From contig NZ_QBKR01000017.1 of the NCBI RefSeq assembly GCF_003054245.1, forward strand, positions 24,584-88,583: a DNA stretch of 64,000 nt, given 5' to 3'. This document shows positions 26,226 through 34,918 of the stretch, in pieces. The position numbers and the translations under genes are program-made. The notes under the pieces are model-generated. The model searched no databases. It saw only the letters and a program-made list of their open reading frames with translations, and was not told where the DNA came from. The number at the start of each line of letters is the position of its first letter. Within the stretch, counting starts at the first letter, position 1. The stretch is from Melghirimyces profundicolus (GTDB lineage Bacteria; Bacillota; Bacilli; Thermoactinomycetales; DSM-45169).

Positions 26226-26906
26226 TTAGGGAACGACGGTTTCCGACGTTTGATTTTCCGTTTCCGATACGGCTTCTTGATCACCAGCCGGGATCCCCGC
26301 CGGTTGAATCGCTTTCCCGAACAATCGGGCCAGCACGTTATAGCCGTTCTGGTTGGGATGGACCTCGTCGGCGAAAAAGTCCTTGCGGTGCAAAAAGGAA
26401 TCAAAAGGATTGACCATCTGGGCTCCGTATTTCCGGCACGAGTGGTCATAGTTTTCATTCATGCTTTTTAAAGCGCGGGAAGCGAACAAAAATCCCATTT
26501 CATAGGCGGGAGGAGGGAGATAAAATCCCATCAACTGAACCGGAACCTCCGGGTTCAGCTCCCGAACCAACCGGAGGATGCGGCCCACCCGGTCCCGTAC
26601 CAAGCGCATGGTTTTGGCCAACCCCGATAGGGAAGCACCCGCCTCATACCAACTGATGAAATCGCATCCTCCCGTGGTGATGGTCATATGGGAGACCCGG
26701 GGAATCAGTTTCCGGATGGCGGGGGTTTGGATCAGCTCATACAGTTCTCCCGATGTCAGACCCGAAATGCCCATATTGATCAGCCTGCACCACTCGGTTT
26801 TTTTCATATGGCAGAAATGTTGAGCCACGAAATGAGAGTCGGGTCCATCGGCACCCACCCCTTCCGTCAGGGAGTCACCCAGGGCCAGATAGGTAACCGG
26901 CTTCAT
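26226..26906 (-). CDS. SGNH/GDSL family hydrolase
   Basis: 226 aa lipase/esterase fold. Block I YLALGDSLTEG carries the nucleophile Ser. The Gly and Asn of blocks II-III appear as NMGISG and TTGGCDF; the usual Asn of block III is replaced by Cys-Asp. Block V DEVHPNQNGY holds the Asp-His pair. No signal peptide is seen, so it acts in the cytoplasm or is membrane-associated. The substrate is unknown. Confidence 0.87.
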   Translation of the reverse strand: MKPVTYLALGDSLTEGVGADGPDSHFVAQHFCHMKKTEWCRLINMGISGLTSGELYELIQTPAIRKLIPRVSHMTITTGGCDFISWYEAGASLSGLAKTMRLVRDRVGRILRLVRELNPEVPVQLMGFYLPPPAYEMGFLFASRALKSMNENYDHSCRKYGAQMVNPFDSFLHRKDFFADEVHPNQNGYNVLARLFGKAIQPAGIPAGDQEAVSETENQTSETVVP

Positions 26907-26976
26907 CTCAGTTCATCCCCTTTCTTTCCAAAATGACCGTGTGGGAGATCCAGGGTGGATTTCCCGTTGACAGGAA

Positions 26977-27114
26977 TCAGGTTTCATCCGGGCCCCGGTG
27001 ACCACCATCGTCCCGTTTTGATCGCCCCTTTGTCATTTCCCCAATGATATGGCCGCAGGTGATTGCTGCGCTGCCGCACAGCCCCCTCCCTCCCGCAAAT
27101 GCGCATTCTCCCAT
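26977..27114 (-). CDS. Possible small Gly/Cys-containing protein, 45 aa
   Basis: A minus-strand frame from ATG 27114 to TGA 26977, beginning MGECAFAGGRGLCGSAA and with a polar C-terminal tail. GAAGGG lies 9 nt before the start. There is no family match or clear terminator, and the intergenic gap of about 360 bp between the SGNH and AtoE genes is otherwise empty. Weakly supported. Confidence 0.3.
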   Translation of the reverse strand: MGECAFAGGRGLCGSAAITCGHIIGEMTKGRSKRDDGGHRGPDET

Positions 27115-27217
27115 GGGATATCCCTTCCCGGAAAGCAGACGGCCGACAAAATCATATCTTCAACAGTAGGGTTCGAAGGAAAGCCCACATTTATTCCTTC
27201 CCCGGCAACACCCGAAA

Positions 27218-27243
27218 AAAGGAAACCCGCCCGAAGGCGGGAA
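27218..27243 (-). terminator. Terminator of the AtoE-type transporter gene
   Basis: The stem CCCGCC/GGCGGG with a UUCG loop is followed by TTTCCTTTTTT on the minus strand. Confidence 0.8.
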
Positions 27244-27270
27244 GCAAGACATAGGTGAGCGGATCCTCTT

Positions 27271-28584
27271 TCACAAAAACAGAAGCCCCAATCCAATCAC
27301 CACTCCCGAATAAAAAAGAGCCAGGAGGCAAAACCCCATGATGTCGCGGGCGCCCAGTTTGGCAATGGCCAACAGCGGCAAGGCCCAAAAAGGTTGAACC
27401 AGATTGGTCCAGGCGTCTCCCCACGCCACTGCCATTGCCGTTTTGGCGGGGTTGACCCCCAGGGCTTGGCCCGCCGGGAGCATGATCGGTCCCTGAATTG
27501 CCCATTGACCGCCTCCCGAAGGGACGAATATGTTCAGAACCCCGGCACTCAGAAATGCAAACAAGGGGAAGGTGGTCTCCGATGAGAGGCTGACAAACCC
27601 TTGGGATATGACTTTTCCCAGACCGGAGAGAGACATCATCCCCATGATTCCCGCGTAAAAGGGAAATTGGATGACGATTCCGCCTGTTTCCCGAACCGCT
27701 CCGAACAAAGCCCCGAGGTACCTTTTCGGGGTTTGATGCAAGATCAATCCGAGAATCAAAAAGATGAAAATGACGATATTCAGATCCAACTGTCCCCCGT
27801 TTTCCGAAAGGAACATCCCGATATAAATCAAACCCATCGCACCAATGATCCAGGAAATCCAACGGCTTTGCTCCAGTTTTTCCGCAGGAGTGGATACCTC
27901 TTCCCGTGCCGCTGAAGGAAACGATGGGGAATCCTCCAGCAAACCGGGATCCACCATCACCCGCTCTTCTTTACGCGGTTGGAGAAACCGGATAAACAAG
28001 GGCAACGTTAAGATCAGAAATAACGCCGGCCCCAGGCTGAAAGCGGCAAAAATGGTTTCCGACGTGGGAACCGTGATACCAAAGGAGTCATCCGTGGCGA
28101 TCTTCAGAGGAACGGAACCGGAAATTCCGGCATGCCATACGATAAACCCGGTATAAGCACCCGCCACCAACACCCGGTAGTCCACATCCGTCACTTTTTT
28201 GGCCACTTCTTTGGCGATTAAAGCCCCCACCACCAATCCGAAGCCCCAACTCAACCAACTCGCCACCGCGGATACGAACGTTGTCAGCATCACCGCTTGT
28301 CCCGGTGAACGGACCATACCCGCAATCCGGATCAACAGACGGCGAACCGGCGGCGCCTGTGCCAGGACATACCCCGTTACCAGAACCAGCACCATCTGCA
28401 TGGAAAACTCCAGCAAGCCCCAGAAACCTTCCCCCCAATGCCGGACCATCTCCAGCGGCCCGGCGGGAGTGAACCACCATCCGGCTGCAAAAACAACAAA
28501 GGTCAGCAGAATCGCGAAAAGAAAAGGATCCGGCAGGTAACGCTGAACCAAGCGAACCGACCATCGGGTGATTGGTTGAAACAA
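27271..28584 (-). CDS. Short-chain fatty acid transporter, AtoE family
   Basis: 437 aa with about 11-12 hydrophobic segments. The family signature around FVPSGGGQWAIQGPIMLP and the following AWGDAWTNLVQPFWALP are present. AtoE-type proteins import short-chain fatty acids such as acetoacetate or butyrate. TTG start at 28584 follows GAGGAGGG. It could feed the acyl-CoA and hydroxybutyrate pathways encoded elsewhere in the window, but it is not linked in an operon. Confidence 0.9.
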   Translation of the reverse strand: MFQPITRWSVRLVQRYLPDPFLFAILLTFVVFAAGWWFTPAGPLEMVRHWGEGFWGLLEFSMQMVLVLVTGYVLAQAPPVRRLLIRIAGMVRSPGQAVMLTTFVSAVASWLSWGFGLVVGALIAKEVAKKVTDVDYRVLVAGAYTGFIVWHAGISGSVPLKIATDDSFGITVPTSETIFAAFSLGPALFLILTLPLFIRFLQPRKEERVMVDPGLLEDSPSFPSAAREEVSTPAEKLEQSRWISWIIGAMGLIYIGMFLSENGGQLDLNIVIFIFLILGLILHQTPKRYLGALFGAVRETGGIVIQFPFYAGIMGMMSLSGLGKVISQGFVSLSSETTFPLFAFLSAGVLNIFVPSGGGQWAIQGPIMLPAGQALGVNPAKTAMAVAWGDAWTNLVQPFWALPLLAIAKLGARDIMGFCLLALFYSGVVIGLGLLFL

Positions 28585-28663
28585 AGCGGACCCTCCTCAA
28601 TATTTTGAAATCATTCACTATTCATTGTACAGAAGCCTCCTCCTTCTTTCCATTCTGCAAAGG

Positions 28664-28690
28664 CAAAAGCGGACGCAAGGTCCGCTTTCA
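28664..28690 (-). terminator. Terminator of the SOS-box operon
   Basis: The stem AAAGCGGAC/GTCCGCTTT with loop GCAA/TTGC is followed by TTTGCCTTTG on the minus strand. It overlaps the stop of the 65-aa gene. Confidence 0.75.
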
Positions 28691-28885
28691 ACATTTCCTG
28701 CCCATGACTGCTGCCAGTCCGCCCAAGACAATGTGAGCCAGTCCGAAGCCGAAGATTCCGAAGCCCCATGCCTGCCGACCTCGGAGCTCACTGACCGTTT
28801 TTTCCCTGGTAAAAAGGAACAACAGTCCCGTCAAGGTGACGATCATGCCGAGAAACAACGTCACTCCCGTTCGTTTCACCTTCAT
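28688..28885 (-). CDS. Small two-helix membrane protein in an SOS-box operon, 65 aa
   Basis: Two hydrophobic segments, about residues 8-26 (TLFLGMIVTLTGLLFLF) and 42-62 (GFGIFGFGLAHIVLGGLAAV), are joined by a basic loop. The ATG at 28885 overlaps the upstream stop (ATGA), implying coupling; a GTG six bases later has better spacing to GGGAGG. Function unknown. As the second gene under a LexA-type box it is probably DNA-damage-induced. Confidence 0.65.
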   Translation of the reverse strand: MKVKRTGVTLFLGMIVTLTGLLFLFTREKTVSELRGRQAWGFGIFGFGLAHIVLGGLAAVMGRKC

Positions 28886-29295
28886 CCCTCCCTTCCTTTC
28901 ATAATGTGTTCGCCGGGGGGATTTTTCCCGCTGGTATTTTTACCCGCCCAACTGCGGAGAAGAAAGTCTTCACATTCACTCCGAAGCCATCCGTTCAGGT
29001 AGCGCATGGTATAAACGTACCCTTTAAACCGGGCTCTTACTTCCCTGCAATCCCGGCACTGACGGACTTCCACAATCCGGCCTCCCAAACGGAAGAGCTC
29101 CATCCGGGTTTCCACAAGCTCCCGGCGCACTTGTTCGGTTGTCCTGGAAAGCCAACGGATCAGCGCTCTCCGGGTTTTTAAAGGAAGCTCCTCCAAGCGT
29201 GCCCGGTCCCGCCGCAGGACAAGCAGCAACACTTCCAACAGGATCAGTCGCTTCACCTGTTCCGAGAACCGCTCGTATTCCCCCTCTTCCCGCAT
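28882..29295 (-). CDS. Unknown helical protein, first gene of an SOS-box operon, 137 aa
   Basis: Highly charged helical protein. It has a Leu-rich helix near residues 15-30 (VKRLILLEVLLLVLRRD), many Arg/Glu residues, and a CRDC pair at about 80 that may bind metal. No recognised domain. The ATG at 29295 follows AAGGTG. The start is about 40 nt downstream of a TATAAT overlapped on its upstream side by a LexA box, so DNA-damage control is likely. Confidence 0.7.
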   Translation of the reverse strand: MREEGEYERFSEQVKRLILLEVLLLVLRRDRARLEELPLKTRRALIRWLSRTTEQVRRELVETRMELFRLGGRIVEVRQCRDCREVRARFKGYVYTMRYLNGWLRSECEDFLLRSWAGKNTSGKNPPGEHIMKGREG

Positions 29296-29333
29296 CTTGG
29301 TTCACCTTCCCGAAGTCATTCTTTGTTCTTTTT

Positions 29334-29354
29334 ATTATATGAGAACATACGTTC
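29334..29354 (-). promoter_or_regulatory. LexA-type SOS box with -10 element
   Basis: The minus strand reads GAACGTATGTTC (29343-29354), a perfect GAAC-N4-GTTC palindrome of the Bacillus LexA/DinR type. It is followed after three bases by TATAAT (29334-29339). The box fills most of the spacer between -35 and -10; the -35 itself is weak. Confidence 0.75.
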
Positions 29355-29387
29355 CGATAACCCTGGTACTTTCCGGAAGTACCGGTC

Positions 29388-29411
29388 AAAAAAACTCCCT
29401 TTCGGGAGGTT
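29388..29411 (-). terminator. Terminator downstream of the DUF421 gene
   Basis: The stem CTCCC/GGGAG with loop GAAA is followed by seven T on the minus strand. It lies about 170 nt after the DUF421 stop; the gap holds only a doubtful 33-codon frame starting at 29587 that overlaps that stop. Confidence 0.75.
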
Positions 29412-29579
29412 GCTCCGGTTATGCGGGGAGCGGGGTCGGATTCAGGGGTCAGACATTTTCACTGAGGCAAGATTACCGCCGGTTTCTAAAGTCTCCGTTC
29501 AGTGAGGAAACTGTTCCGGCTTTCTTCATTCCTTTTCAAACTGTGCCAGCACAAACACCCGGTGAAGCGATACCGGTTG

Positions 29580-30245
29580 TCATCCATCTCCCGAATCGAC
29601 ATAAAACCGATCCTCACTTTCCGGTTTGGAAGCATACAGAATTTTTTTCAGATCCGTGTATCCCTGTTCTTTCAAGCGATCCTTGAGCCAATCTTCGTCT
29701 TTTCCGATCCGTTGAAGGTTTTTTTTTTGGATCTGTCCGTCCACCACCAGAGCAAGAGACACTCCGGTACAGGGGACAGAGAGTTTCAAATCTCTCGGGG
29801 TGACCGGATACAAGTCATCCTTGGGGAGGACGGAAACGTCCCCGGTGGGTTCCAGGATGGCGTACTGCACGAAACGAATGTCCGGGAAGCCTTTCGATCG
29901 GATCGTTGAAAGTAATTCCGCCACTGAAATATCGCAACGAGCCAGGTTCTCCCGGATCATTTTCCCGTGTTTCACCAGGATGGTGGGTTCCCCCAATATC
30001 CACGTATTGGCCCGCCGGTAGAGCGTCAGCTTGGCGAACAGGATGTGAAGCCCCGTCACCAGGGCGATGGCGAGCAGTGTTTGATAGGTATCCTCCACCA
30101 ACATCGGGTTCGTCACCAGAGCGGCGATCACCACGATCGCCATCAGATCATGGGGGGTGACCTGGGCCATCACCGATTTTCCCATCAACCGGAGGGCAAT
30201 GATCGCGGAGGTAAACAGAGCGGCTACTTTCAGAATGTACCACAT
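29580..30245 (-). CDS. YetF/DUF421 family membrane protein
   Basis: 221 aa. Three N-terminal membrane segments are followed by the cytosolic DUF421 domain with WILGEPTILVKHGKMIRENL and DVSVLPKDDLYPVTPRDL. Family members such as B. subtilis YetF/YrbG/YdfR are membrane proteins linked to spore or envelope functions but without defined chemistry. The ATG at 30245 follows GAGGTGAGG. Transcribed alone. Confidence 0.87.
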   Translation of the reverse strand: MWYILKVAALFTSAIIALRLMGKSVMAQVTPHDLMAIVVIAALVTNPMLVEDTYQTLLAIALVTGLHILFAKLTLYRRANTWILGEPTILVKHGKMIRENLARCDISVAELLSTIRSKGFPDIRFVQYAILEPTGDVSVLPKDDLYPVTPRDLKLSVPCTGVSLALVVDGQIQKKNLQRIGKDEDWLKDRLKEQGYTDLKKILYASKPESEDRFYVDSGDG

Positions 30246-30267
30246 GAGAACCCTCACCTCTTCAGTC

Positions 30268-30302
30268 AAAAAAGCCTGCCTTCATGGGAAGGACAGGCCT
30301 TT
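30268..30302 (-). terminator. Terminator of the CBS-domain gene
   Basis: The stem GCCTG(T)CCTTC/GAAGG(C)AGGC with a short loop is followed by TTTTTTGAC on the minus strand. Confidence 0.8.
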
Positions 30303-30317
30303 TCGGGCAAACGGGAG

Positions 30318-30746
30318 TCACATCCGGGGAGAACTTGGCTCCGAGATGTTGCTGAGAGCCTGACCCGCTTCATTGGCAAAGGGTTGCCGAACCGCCAGGT
30401 CCCCCAAGGATACAATGCCCACCATTTGATTGTTTTCCACTACCGGAAGGCGGCGGATCTGGTTCTGTGCCATCAGGCGGGAGGCCTCATCCACACTCAT
30501 TTCGGGATTACCGGTGATGACGTTGCCGGACATCACTTCTCCCACCGTCACCTGTTCGTTTTTCTGATCGGCGAGCGCACGAAGAACCAGATCCCGGTCG
30601 GTGATCATTCCGCGAACCTGACCGTTCTCCACAACCGGTACGGCTCCGACATTGTGCTGTTTCATCAGGGAAGCGGCTTTATATACGTTGTCCTGCGGAG
30701 AAACGGCAGCCACGTTCTTGGTCATGATGTTACGTAATTGGCTCAT
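30318..30746 (-). CDS. CBS-pair protein (YhcV-like)
   Basis: 142 aa made of two CBS domains (about 6-60 and 70-128), with NVGAVPVVENGQVRGMITDRD and QIRRLPVVENNQMVGIVSLGD. CBS pairs bind adenosyl ligands and sense energy state. It matches the overall sequence plan of B. subtilis YhcV, including the C-terminal ALSNIS. No effector domain is attached, so it probably acts on a partner. Confidence 0.88.
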   Translation of the reverse strand: MSQLRNIMTKNVAAVSPQDNVYKAASLMKQHNVGAVPVVENGQVRGMITDRDLVLRALADQKNEQVTVGEVMSGNVITGNPEMSVDEASRLMAQNQIRRLPVVENNQMVGIVSLGDLAVRQPFANEAGQALSNISEPSSPRM

Positions 30747-30835
30747 TCAAGTTCCCTCCTTTTCTCCGGTTATGTTTTCCATCCGGAAAAATATCATACA
30801 CCGGATCGTTTTCAAGAAACGGGACGTGAGCTTAA

Positions 30836-30872
30836 ACGGAAAAAAGCCGCTGCCAAAAAGGCAACGACTTTC
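30836..30872 (-). terminator. Terminator of the M20 amidohydrolase gene
   Basis: A 9-bp stem with G-U pairs (GTCGTTGCC/GGCAGCGGC) and a T5 loop is followed by six T on the minus strand. Confidence 0.75.
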
Positions 30873-30891
30873 TTCATCGACAAAAGGATTC

Positions 30892-32097
30892 TCAACCTGC
30901 GGCTTCCGACTCCCGTTCCGCCGTGAGGCAGGCCAGGGCGCTCCGGATCATCAGCTCCGCCGACACCTTCATCGCCCGTTCATCCAGGTCAAACAGCGGA
31001 TGGTGGTGGGGATAAATCCATCCCTTTTCCTTGTTTCCGGCTCCCACCAGGGAAAAAGCACCCGGACGCTGTTGAAGATAATACGCGAAATCCTCTCCGG
31101 CCATGATCGGCGGCACTTCCCACACCTGTTCGTTTCCGAGCATTTGCCGGGCGACGCCGGCCACCCGGTGGGCTTCCTCCCGGTCGTTGACCACGGCGGG
31201 GTAACCCCGGCCATAATCATACTTGCACCGGGCTCCGAACATTTGAGCGGTCTGTTCCGCCACTTCTCCGATCCGTTGTTGCAGAAAAGCGCGGACTTTG
31301 GGGTCCAAGGTGCGGACCGTTCCCGTGAGCGTGCAAGTCTCCGCAATCACGTTGAAGCTTCCGCCCCCCTCGATGCGGCCCACGGAGATCACTCCGGACT
31401 TCAGCGGATCCACTTCCCGGCTGATGAGGGTCTGCAGGTTGACCACCAGATGGGATGCGATCGCCACCGCATCCACCGCCTCATGGGGAAGTCCTCCGTG
31501 GCCCCCTTTCCCCGTCACCCGGATCCGGAAGGAGTCTGCGGCGGCCATCAGGGCATCGTCCCGGATTCCGATCACCCCGCAGGGAAGCGGGGTCCACAGG
31601 TGAACGCCGTACACGGCGTCCACTCCATCCAGCACCCCCGCTTCAATCATCTTGGAGGCTCCGCCGGGAATCTGTTCTTCCGCATGCTGAAACAGAAAAA
31701 CCACCCGGCCGGGAATCTCGTCTTTTTTTTCCGTGAGAACCCGGGCCGTGCCCAGAAGGGCGGCCATATGGGCATCGTGACCGCAGGCGTGCATCACCCC
31801 GTCCACCCGGGATCGGTATTCGCAGGTTTTTTCATCCTGGATGGGCAACGCATCCATATCCGCCCGAAGAGCCACCGTCCGGCCGGGTCGTCCTCCGTCC
31901 AGGATTCCGACCACCCCGTGTCCCCCCAGGCCGGTACGGACCTTCAGGTTCAGCTTTTTCAGCTCGGAAGCCACCCTGGCCGAAGTGCGTTCTTCCATAA
32001 AGGACAATTCCGGATATTGATGAAATTCGCGCCGAAGCTCCACCATCCATGGATAAACCGCTTCGATCCGATCCCGCAATTCCCCGTCCATATCCAT
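30892..32097 (-). CDS. M20D family amidohydrolase
   Basis: 401 aa. It hydrolyses an N-acyl amino acid or peptide amide bond using a metal centre. The motifs are ALRADMDALPI, MHACGHDAHMA and FLFQHAEEQIPGGA; the insertion dimerisation domain carries GGHGGLPHEAVDAV. The family includes N-acetyl-diaminopimelate deacetylase, hippurate hydrolase and IAA-amino acid hydrolases; the substrate cannot be fixed here because dapD/dapL are not adjacent. Confidence 0.9.
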   Translation of the reverse strand: MDMDGELRDRIEAVYPWMVELRREFHQYPELSFMEERTSARVASELKKLNLKVRTGLGGHGVVGILDGGRPGRTVALRADMDALPIQDEKTCEYRSRVDGVMHACGHDAHMAALLGTARVLTEKKDEIPGRVVFLFQHAEEQIPGGASKMIEAGVLDGVDAVYGVHLWTPLPCGVIGIRDDALMAAADSFRIRVTGKGGHGGLPHEAVDAVAIASHLVVNLQTLISREVDPLKSGVISVGRIEGGGSFNVIAETCTLTGTVRTLDPKVRAFLQQRIGEVAEQTAQMFGARCKYDYGRGYPAVVNDREEAHRVAGVARQMLGNEQVWEVPPIMAGEDFAYYLQQRPGAFSLVGAGNKEKGWIYPHHHPLFDLDERAMKVSAELMIRSALACLTAERESEAAG

Positions 32098-32252
32098 TCA
32101 CCTTCCTGAATCTATTGTATCAGAAACCGGAAGAGGAAACAGCCGAAAACGTGGCCAAACTGTCAATCTCCCCATATTGCGCGAAAGAAGGAGACATACT
32201 ATCATGATAAGGACGGGCCACGGTCGAAAACCGGATAAGGAGGAAGGCAGTC

Positions 32253-32597
32253 ATGGCATTTGAAGACACGGGACTGAAAGGGATCCAAAAACCCTTCGGT
32301 GAAGTGGAACGCATCATGAATGAAGCAGGCTTCGTCCGCGGGGGCGCCTGGGATTATTCCAAAGCGAATTTTGACAAGAAGCTTTCCGGGGAAGAACGGG
32401 ATTATTACCTGCGGATCCGTGTTTATGCGGTACAGGGACGCCTGGAAGATCCCAAGGCGACGGTGGAACTGGAAAACCCGGTTTTTCTGCGCCACATCTT
32501 CCCCCACGGGTTGGAAGAAGAAAGCGAGATCCCCGGGGAGTTCAAGGAAGAGATCGACCGGGCGCTTCAACAAGTAAAAGAGAACTTATCCAAATGA
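32253..32597 (+). CDS. yugN: YugN-like family protein
   Basis: 114 aa. The conserved pattern is present: GGAWDYSKANFDKKL, YYLRIRVYAVQG, ATVELENPVFLRHIF. B. subtilis YugN is a small cytoplasmic protein of unknown role encoded near glucose-6-phosphate isomerase genes. ATG at 32253 with AAGGAGG upstream. It converges on the Asp23 gene with a shared terminator. Confidence 0.82.
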   Translation: MAFEDTGLKGIQKPFGEVERIMNEAGFVRGGAWDYSKANFDKKLSGEERDYYLRIRVYAVQGRLEDPKATVELENPVFLRHIFPHGLEEESEIPGEFKEEIDRALQQVKENLSK

Positions 32598-32752
32598 GCC
32601 CCCTTCCGTGACGTCTCTCCCAGCACCCGAAGAGTGATCTTTCCGAAACCCGGGAGCTTCCCGGATACATCGCTCCCTTGACCGAGCCAAAATGGAAACG
32701 TTCTCACTTCCCTGTCTTGGGCGGATTTTCGTGCCATCGGATAAACGGATAC

Positions 32753-32784
32753 AAAGAGGAGCCGGCTTCACCGGCTCCTCTTTA
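32753..32784. terminator. Bidirectional terminator between yugN and asp23-like gene
   Basis: A perfect 13-bp stem AAAGAGGAGCCGG/CCGGCTCCTCTTT with loop CTTCA and T-rich continuation. The 150 bp between yugN and this hairpin holds nothing else recognisable. Confidence 0.88.
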
Positions 32785-33156
32785 TTTGACGCCCTTTTCC
32801 TCCTCGGGGGTTTGTTCCTTGATGTCAACCCCTTCCACCTTGACGTTGACTTCCACCACCGAAAGGCCCGTCATGTTTTCCACAGCCTCTTTCACATTTT
32901 CCTGAAGTTCCCGGGCCACCTCGTTAATTCTCACTCCATACTCAACAATGACCCGAAGATCGATCGCCGTCTCCACCTGTCCCACTTCCACGGAGACGCC
33001 CCGGGTGACGTTTTTTCCGCCGACCCTTTTGGCCCAGCCTTCGGTAATCCCGGCCGACATGCTGGCCACCCCTTTGGTTTTGGTCGCGGCCAGCCCCGCG
33101 ATCACTGCCACCACATCGTCAGCGATCCGGATGGATCCTTCACCGTTTTCGTTCAT
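32782..33156 (-). CDS. Asp23/Gls24 family envelope stress protein
   Basis: 124 aa. The domain core is visible: IADDVVAVIAGLAATKTKGVASM and VEYGVRINEVARELQENVKEAVENMTGL. Firmicute members are small cytoplasmic or membrane-anchored proteins tied to cell-envelope homeostasis and alkaline stress. The ATG at 33156 follows GGAGGTGG. The SDR gene upstream ends 38 bp away on the same strand, so co-transcription is likely. Confidence 0.9.
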   Translation of the reverse strand: MNENGEGSIRIADDVVAVIAGLAATKTKGVASMSAGITEGWAKRVGGKNVTRGVSVEVGQVETAIDLRVIVEYGVRINEVARELQENVKEAVENMTGLSVVEVNVKVEGVDIKEQTPEEEKGVK

Positions 33157-33194
33157 GTTTCCACCTCCTTTACGGGTTTGGGGCCCGGCTGCCG

Positions 33195-33977
33195 TTACAG
33201 GGCTTTGACCATGCCCCCGTCCACCATCAGCGCGGATCCGGTAATATATGTATTCGCGCCGGACAACAGGAAAGCGGCCACACGGGCGAACTCCTCCGGC
33301 TCCCCATAGCGGCCGAGGGGAATGTCCGCCAGGGATGCCCTTTTGATTTCTTCGACAGGCACTCCCTCTTTTTCCGATTTGTTTCGATCCAACTCCTGTA
33401 AACGGTCGGTGGCGATCCTCCCCGGACAGAGAGTGTTTACCAGGATGCCACGGGAGCCCAGTTCTTCGGAGAGGGTTTTCATCAGTCCGGCCACCCCCGC
33501 TCTCATGGCATTGGAGAGGATCAAACCGGGAATCGGCTGTTTCACGGAAGAGGATGCAATGGCGAGGATCCTGCCCCCTGTGTCCATATGGGGAAGCGTC
33601 TCCCGGATCAGCCGGACCACGCTCAAAAGGTTGGTATCGAATGCCTTCTGCCAATCGTCATCGTTCAAAGTGTCGAAGGTTCCGCTTTTCGGTCCCCCCG
33701 CATTGCAGAGGAGCAGATCAATGCCCCCCAGGACGTCGGAGGTTCGGTCGACCAACTTCCGGATCTCCGACGCCTGTGTAACGTCACAACGCCATCCTCT
33801 CACTTCGGAACCCGTCTCGCGGGCGATATCGGATGCGGTCCGCTCCGCGGCTTCTTCGTTTCGGCTCGCCAGCACGACCCGGGCCCCCTCACGGGCCAAC
33901 TCCCGGGCCACGGCCCGCCCCAATCCGCGGCTTCCCCCCGTAACAAGGGCTTTTTTCCCCCGGATACCCAGATCCAT
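33195..33977 (-). CDS. Short-chain dehydrogenase/reductase, atypical active site
   Basis: 260 aa Rossmann-fold oxidoreductase. The NAD(P)-binding motif is VTGGSRGLGRAVA, and CNAGG and the catalytic-region Ser (ASSSVKQP) are present. The canonical Tyr-x-x-x-Lys is absent: the aligned segment reads LILSNAMRAG. A clade of SDRs annotated as 3-oxoacyl-ACP reductase-like shares this KQP...LSN feature, so activity may differ. C-terminal TGSALMVDGG is typical. Confidence 0.85.
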   Translation of the reverse strand: MDLGIRGKKALVTGGSRGLGRAVARELAREGARVVLASRNEEAAERTASDIARETGSEVRGWRCDVTQASEIRKLVDRTSDVLGGIDLLLCNAGGPKSGTFDTLNDDDWQKAFDTNLLSVVRLIRETLPHMDTGGRILAIASSSVKQPIPGLILSNAMRAGVAGLMKTLSEELGSRGILVNTLCPGRIATDRLQELDRNKSEKEGVPVEEIKRASLADIPLGRYGEPEEFARVAAFLLSGANTYITGSALMVDGGMVKAL

Positions 33978-34096
33978 AAGTCAAACGGACTCCTTTCCTA
34001 GCTTTGGCAACGAAAGCCGATTCAAAAACGCCAGTGGCAGGCTCCAGACAATTCTGTCTTTATTATACCACGGAAGCATCACGCTCCCAACCGTTC

Positions 34097-34918
34097 CTAC
34101 CCCACCTGGTAACCCGCAATCCGGATGATTTTCCGCACCTGGGGATGGGACTGGTTGACATGGTATCCGAAATAGGTGTTTCCGTTCACGGTCACTTCAA
34201 AAGGCTCCAGGTAGTTTCCCTGCAGCAACCGGGCAAACAGATCTCCGGCTTCCTCTTCCGTCAGGTTCAGCTTTCGCATGAGGTCTTTTCGGATCCATGA
34301 GCTGCCGTAGCTCTTCCCTGCGTTGTTCACATCCTTGTACCATTCGTAAATCTGAACCAAGGCTCCCTGAAGGAGGCGGTCCATTCGGGACAGGTTCTGA
34401 AACTGGGGGATATTCAGAAAATCGAACAGGTTGTAAAACCGGTCGCAAAAAGCGTCCAACTGGGCTTTTTTGGACAGGCTTTCGTCCTGAAGGCAGAAAA
34501 GTTCCACCCGCTTGCCCCTGGACCACAGACGGTCCATCAACGGAATCATGTCCTGATCTGCACTCACGATCACGAACGTATCCACTTCCGGGACGGTGTG
34601 GAGAATATCCATGGCATCCAGACAGAGCTGGATGTCCGCCGCGTTTTTCCTCTCTTCCTCCCCCCTCCCGTTGCCGTGCACTTGATGGAGGTGAACGTGC
34701 TTTTTCTGAATCTGGTTCATGGACAGATCATTCCCCAGCTGTTCGAAATCGGCGTATGCTTCCATCATGCGGATCCGGCTTCGGCCGTAATGCTCCCGGA
34801 GCCGTAAAAACAGATTGTGCCGGGGATCCGGATGATCCGGGCTGATATGGTACTTCTTCAAACCGTAGTACACATTTTCCAGGTCAATCCAAACGGAAAT
34901 CGATTTATCGTCCTGCAT
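34097..34918 (-). CDS. NYN domain protein (predicted PIN-like RNase)
   Basis: 273 aa. The N-terminal NYN domain shows acidic metal-binding residues in VWIDLENVYYG, AADIQLCLDAMD and VSADQDMIPLMDRL (about residues 6-165). The C-terminal part (about 185-270), with SWIRKDLMRKLNLTEEEAGD, looks like a winged-helix/OST-HTH RNA-binding domain. Probably a cytoplasmic RNase or RNA-processing factor. The ATG at 34918 follows GGGAGG. Confidence 0.83.
   Translation of the reverse strand: MQDDKSISVWIDLENVYYGLKKYHISPDHPDPRHNLFLRLREHYGRSRIRMMEAYADFEQLGNDLSMNQIQKKHVHLHQVHGNGRGEEERKNAADIQLCLDAMDILHTVPEVDTFVIVSADQDMIPLMDRLWSRGKRVELFCLQDESLSKKAQLDAFCDRFYNLFDFLNIPQFQNLSRMDRLLQGALVQIYEWYKDVNNAGKSYGSSWIRKDLMRKLNLTEEEAGDLFARLLQGNYLEPFEVTVNGNTYFGYHVNQSHPQVRKIIRIAGYQVG

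Noticed and set aside
29486..29587. 33-codon frame overlapping the DUF421 stop
   Set aside because: The ribosome site abuts the start codon and there is no family match; too weak to annotate.
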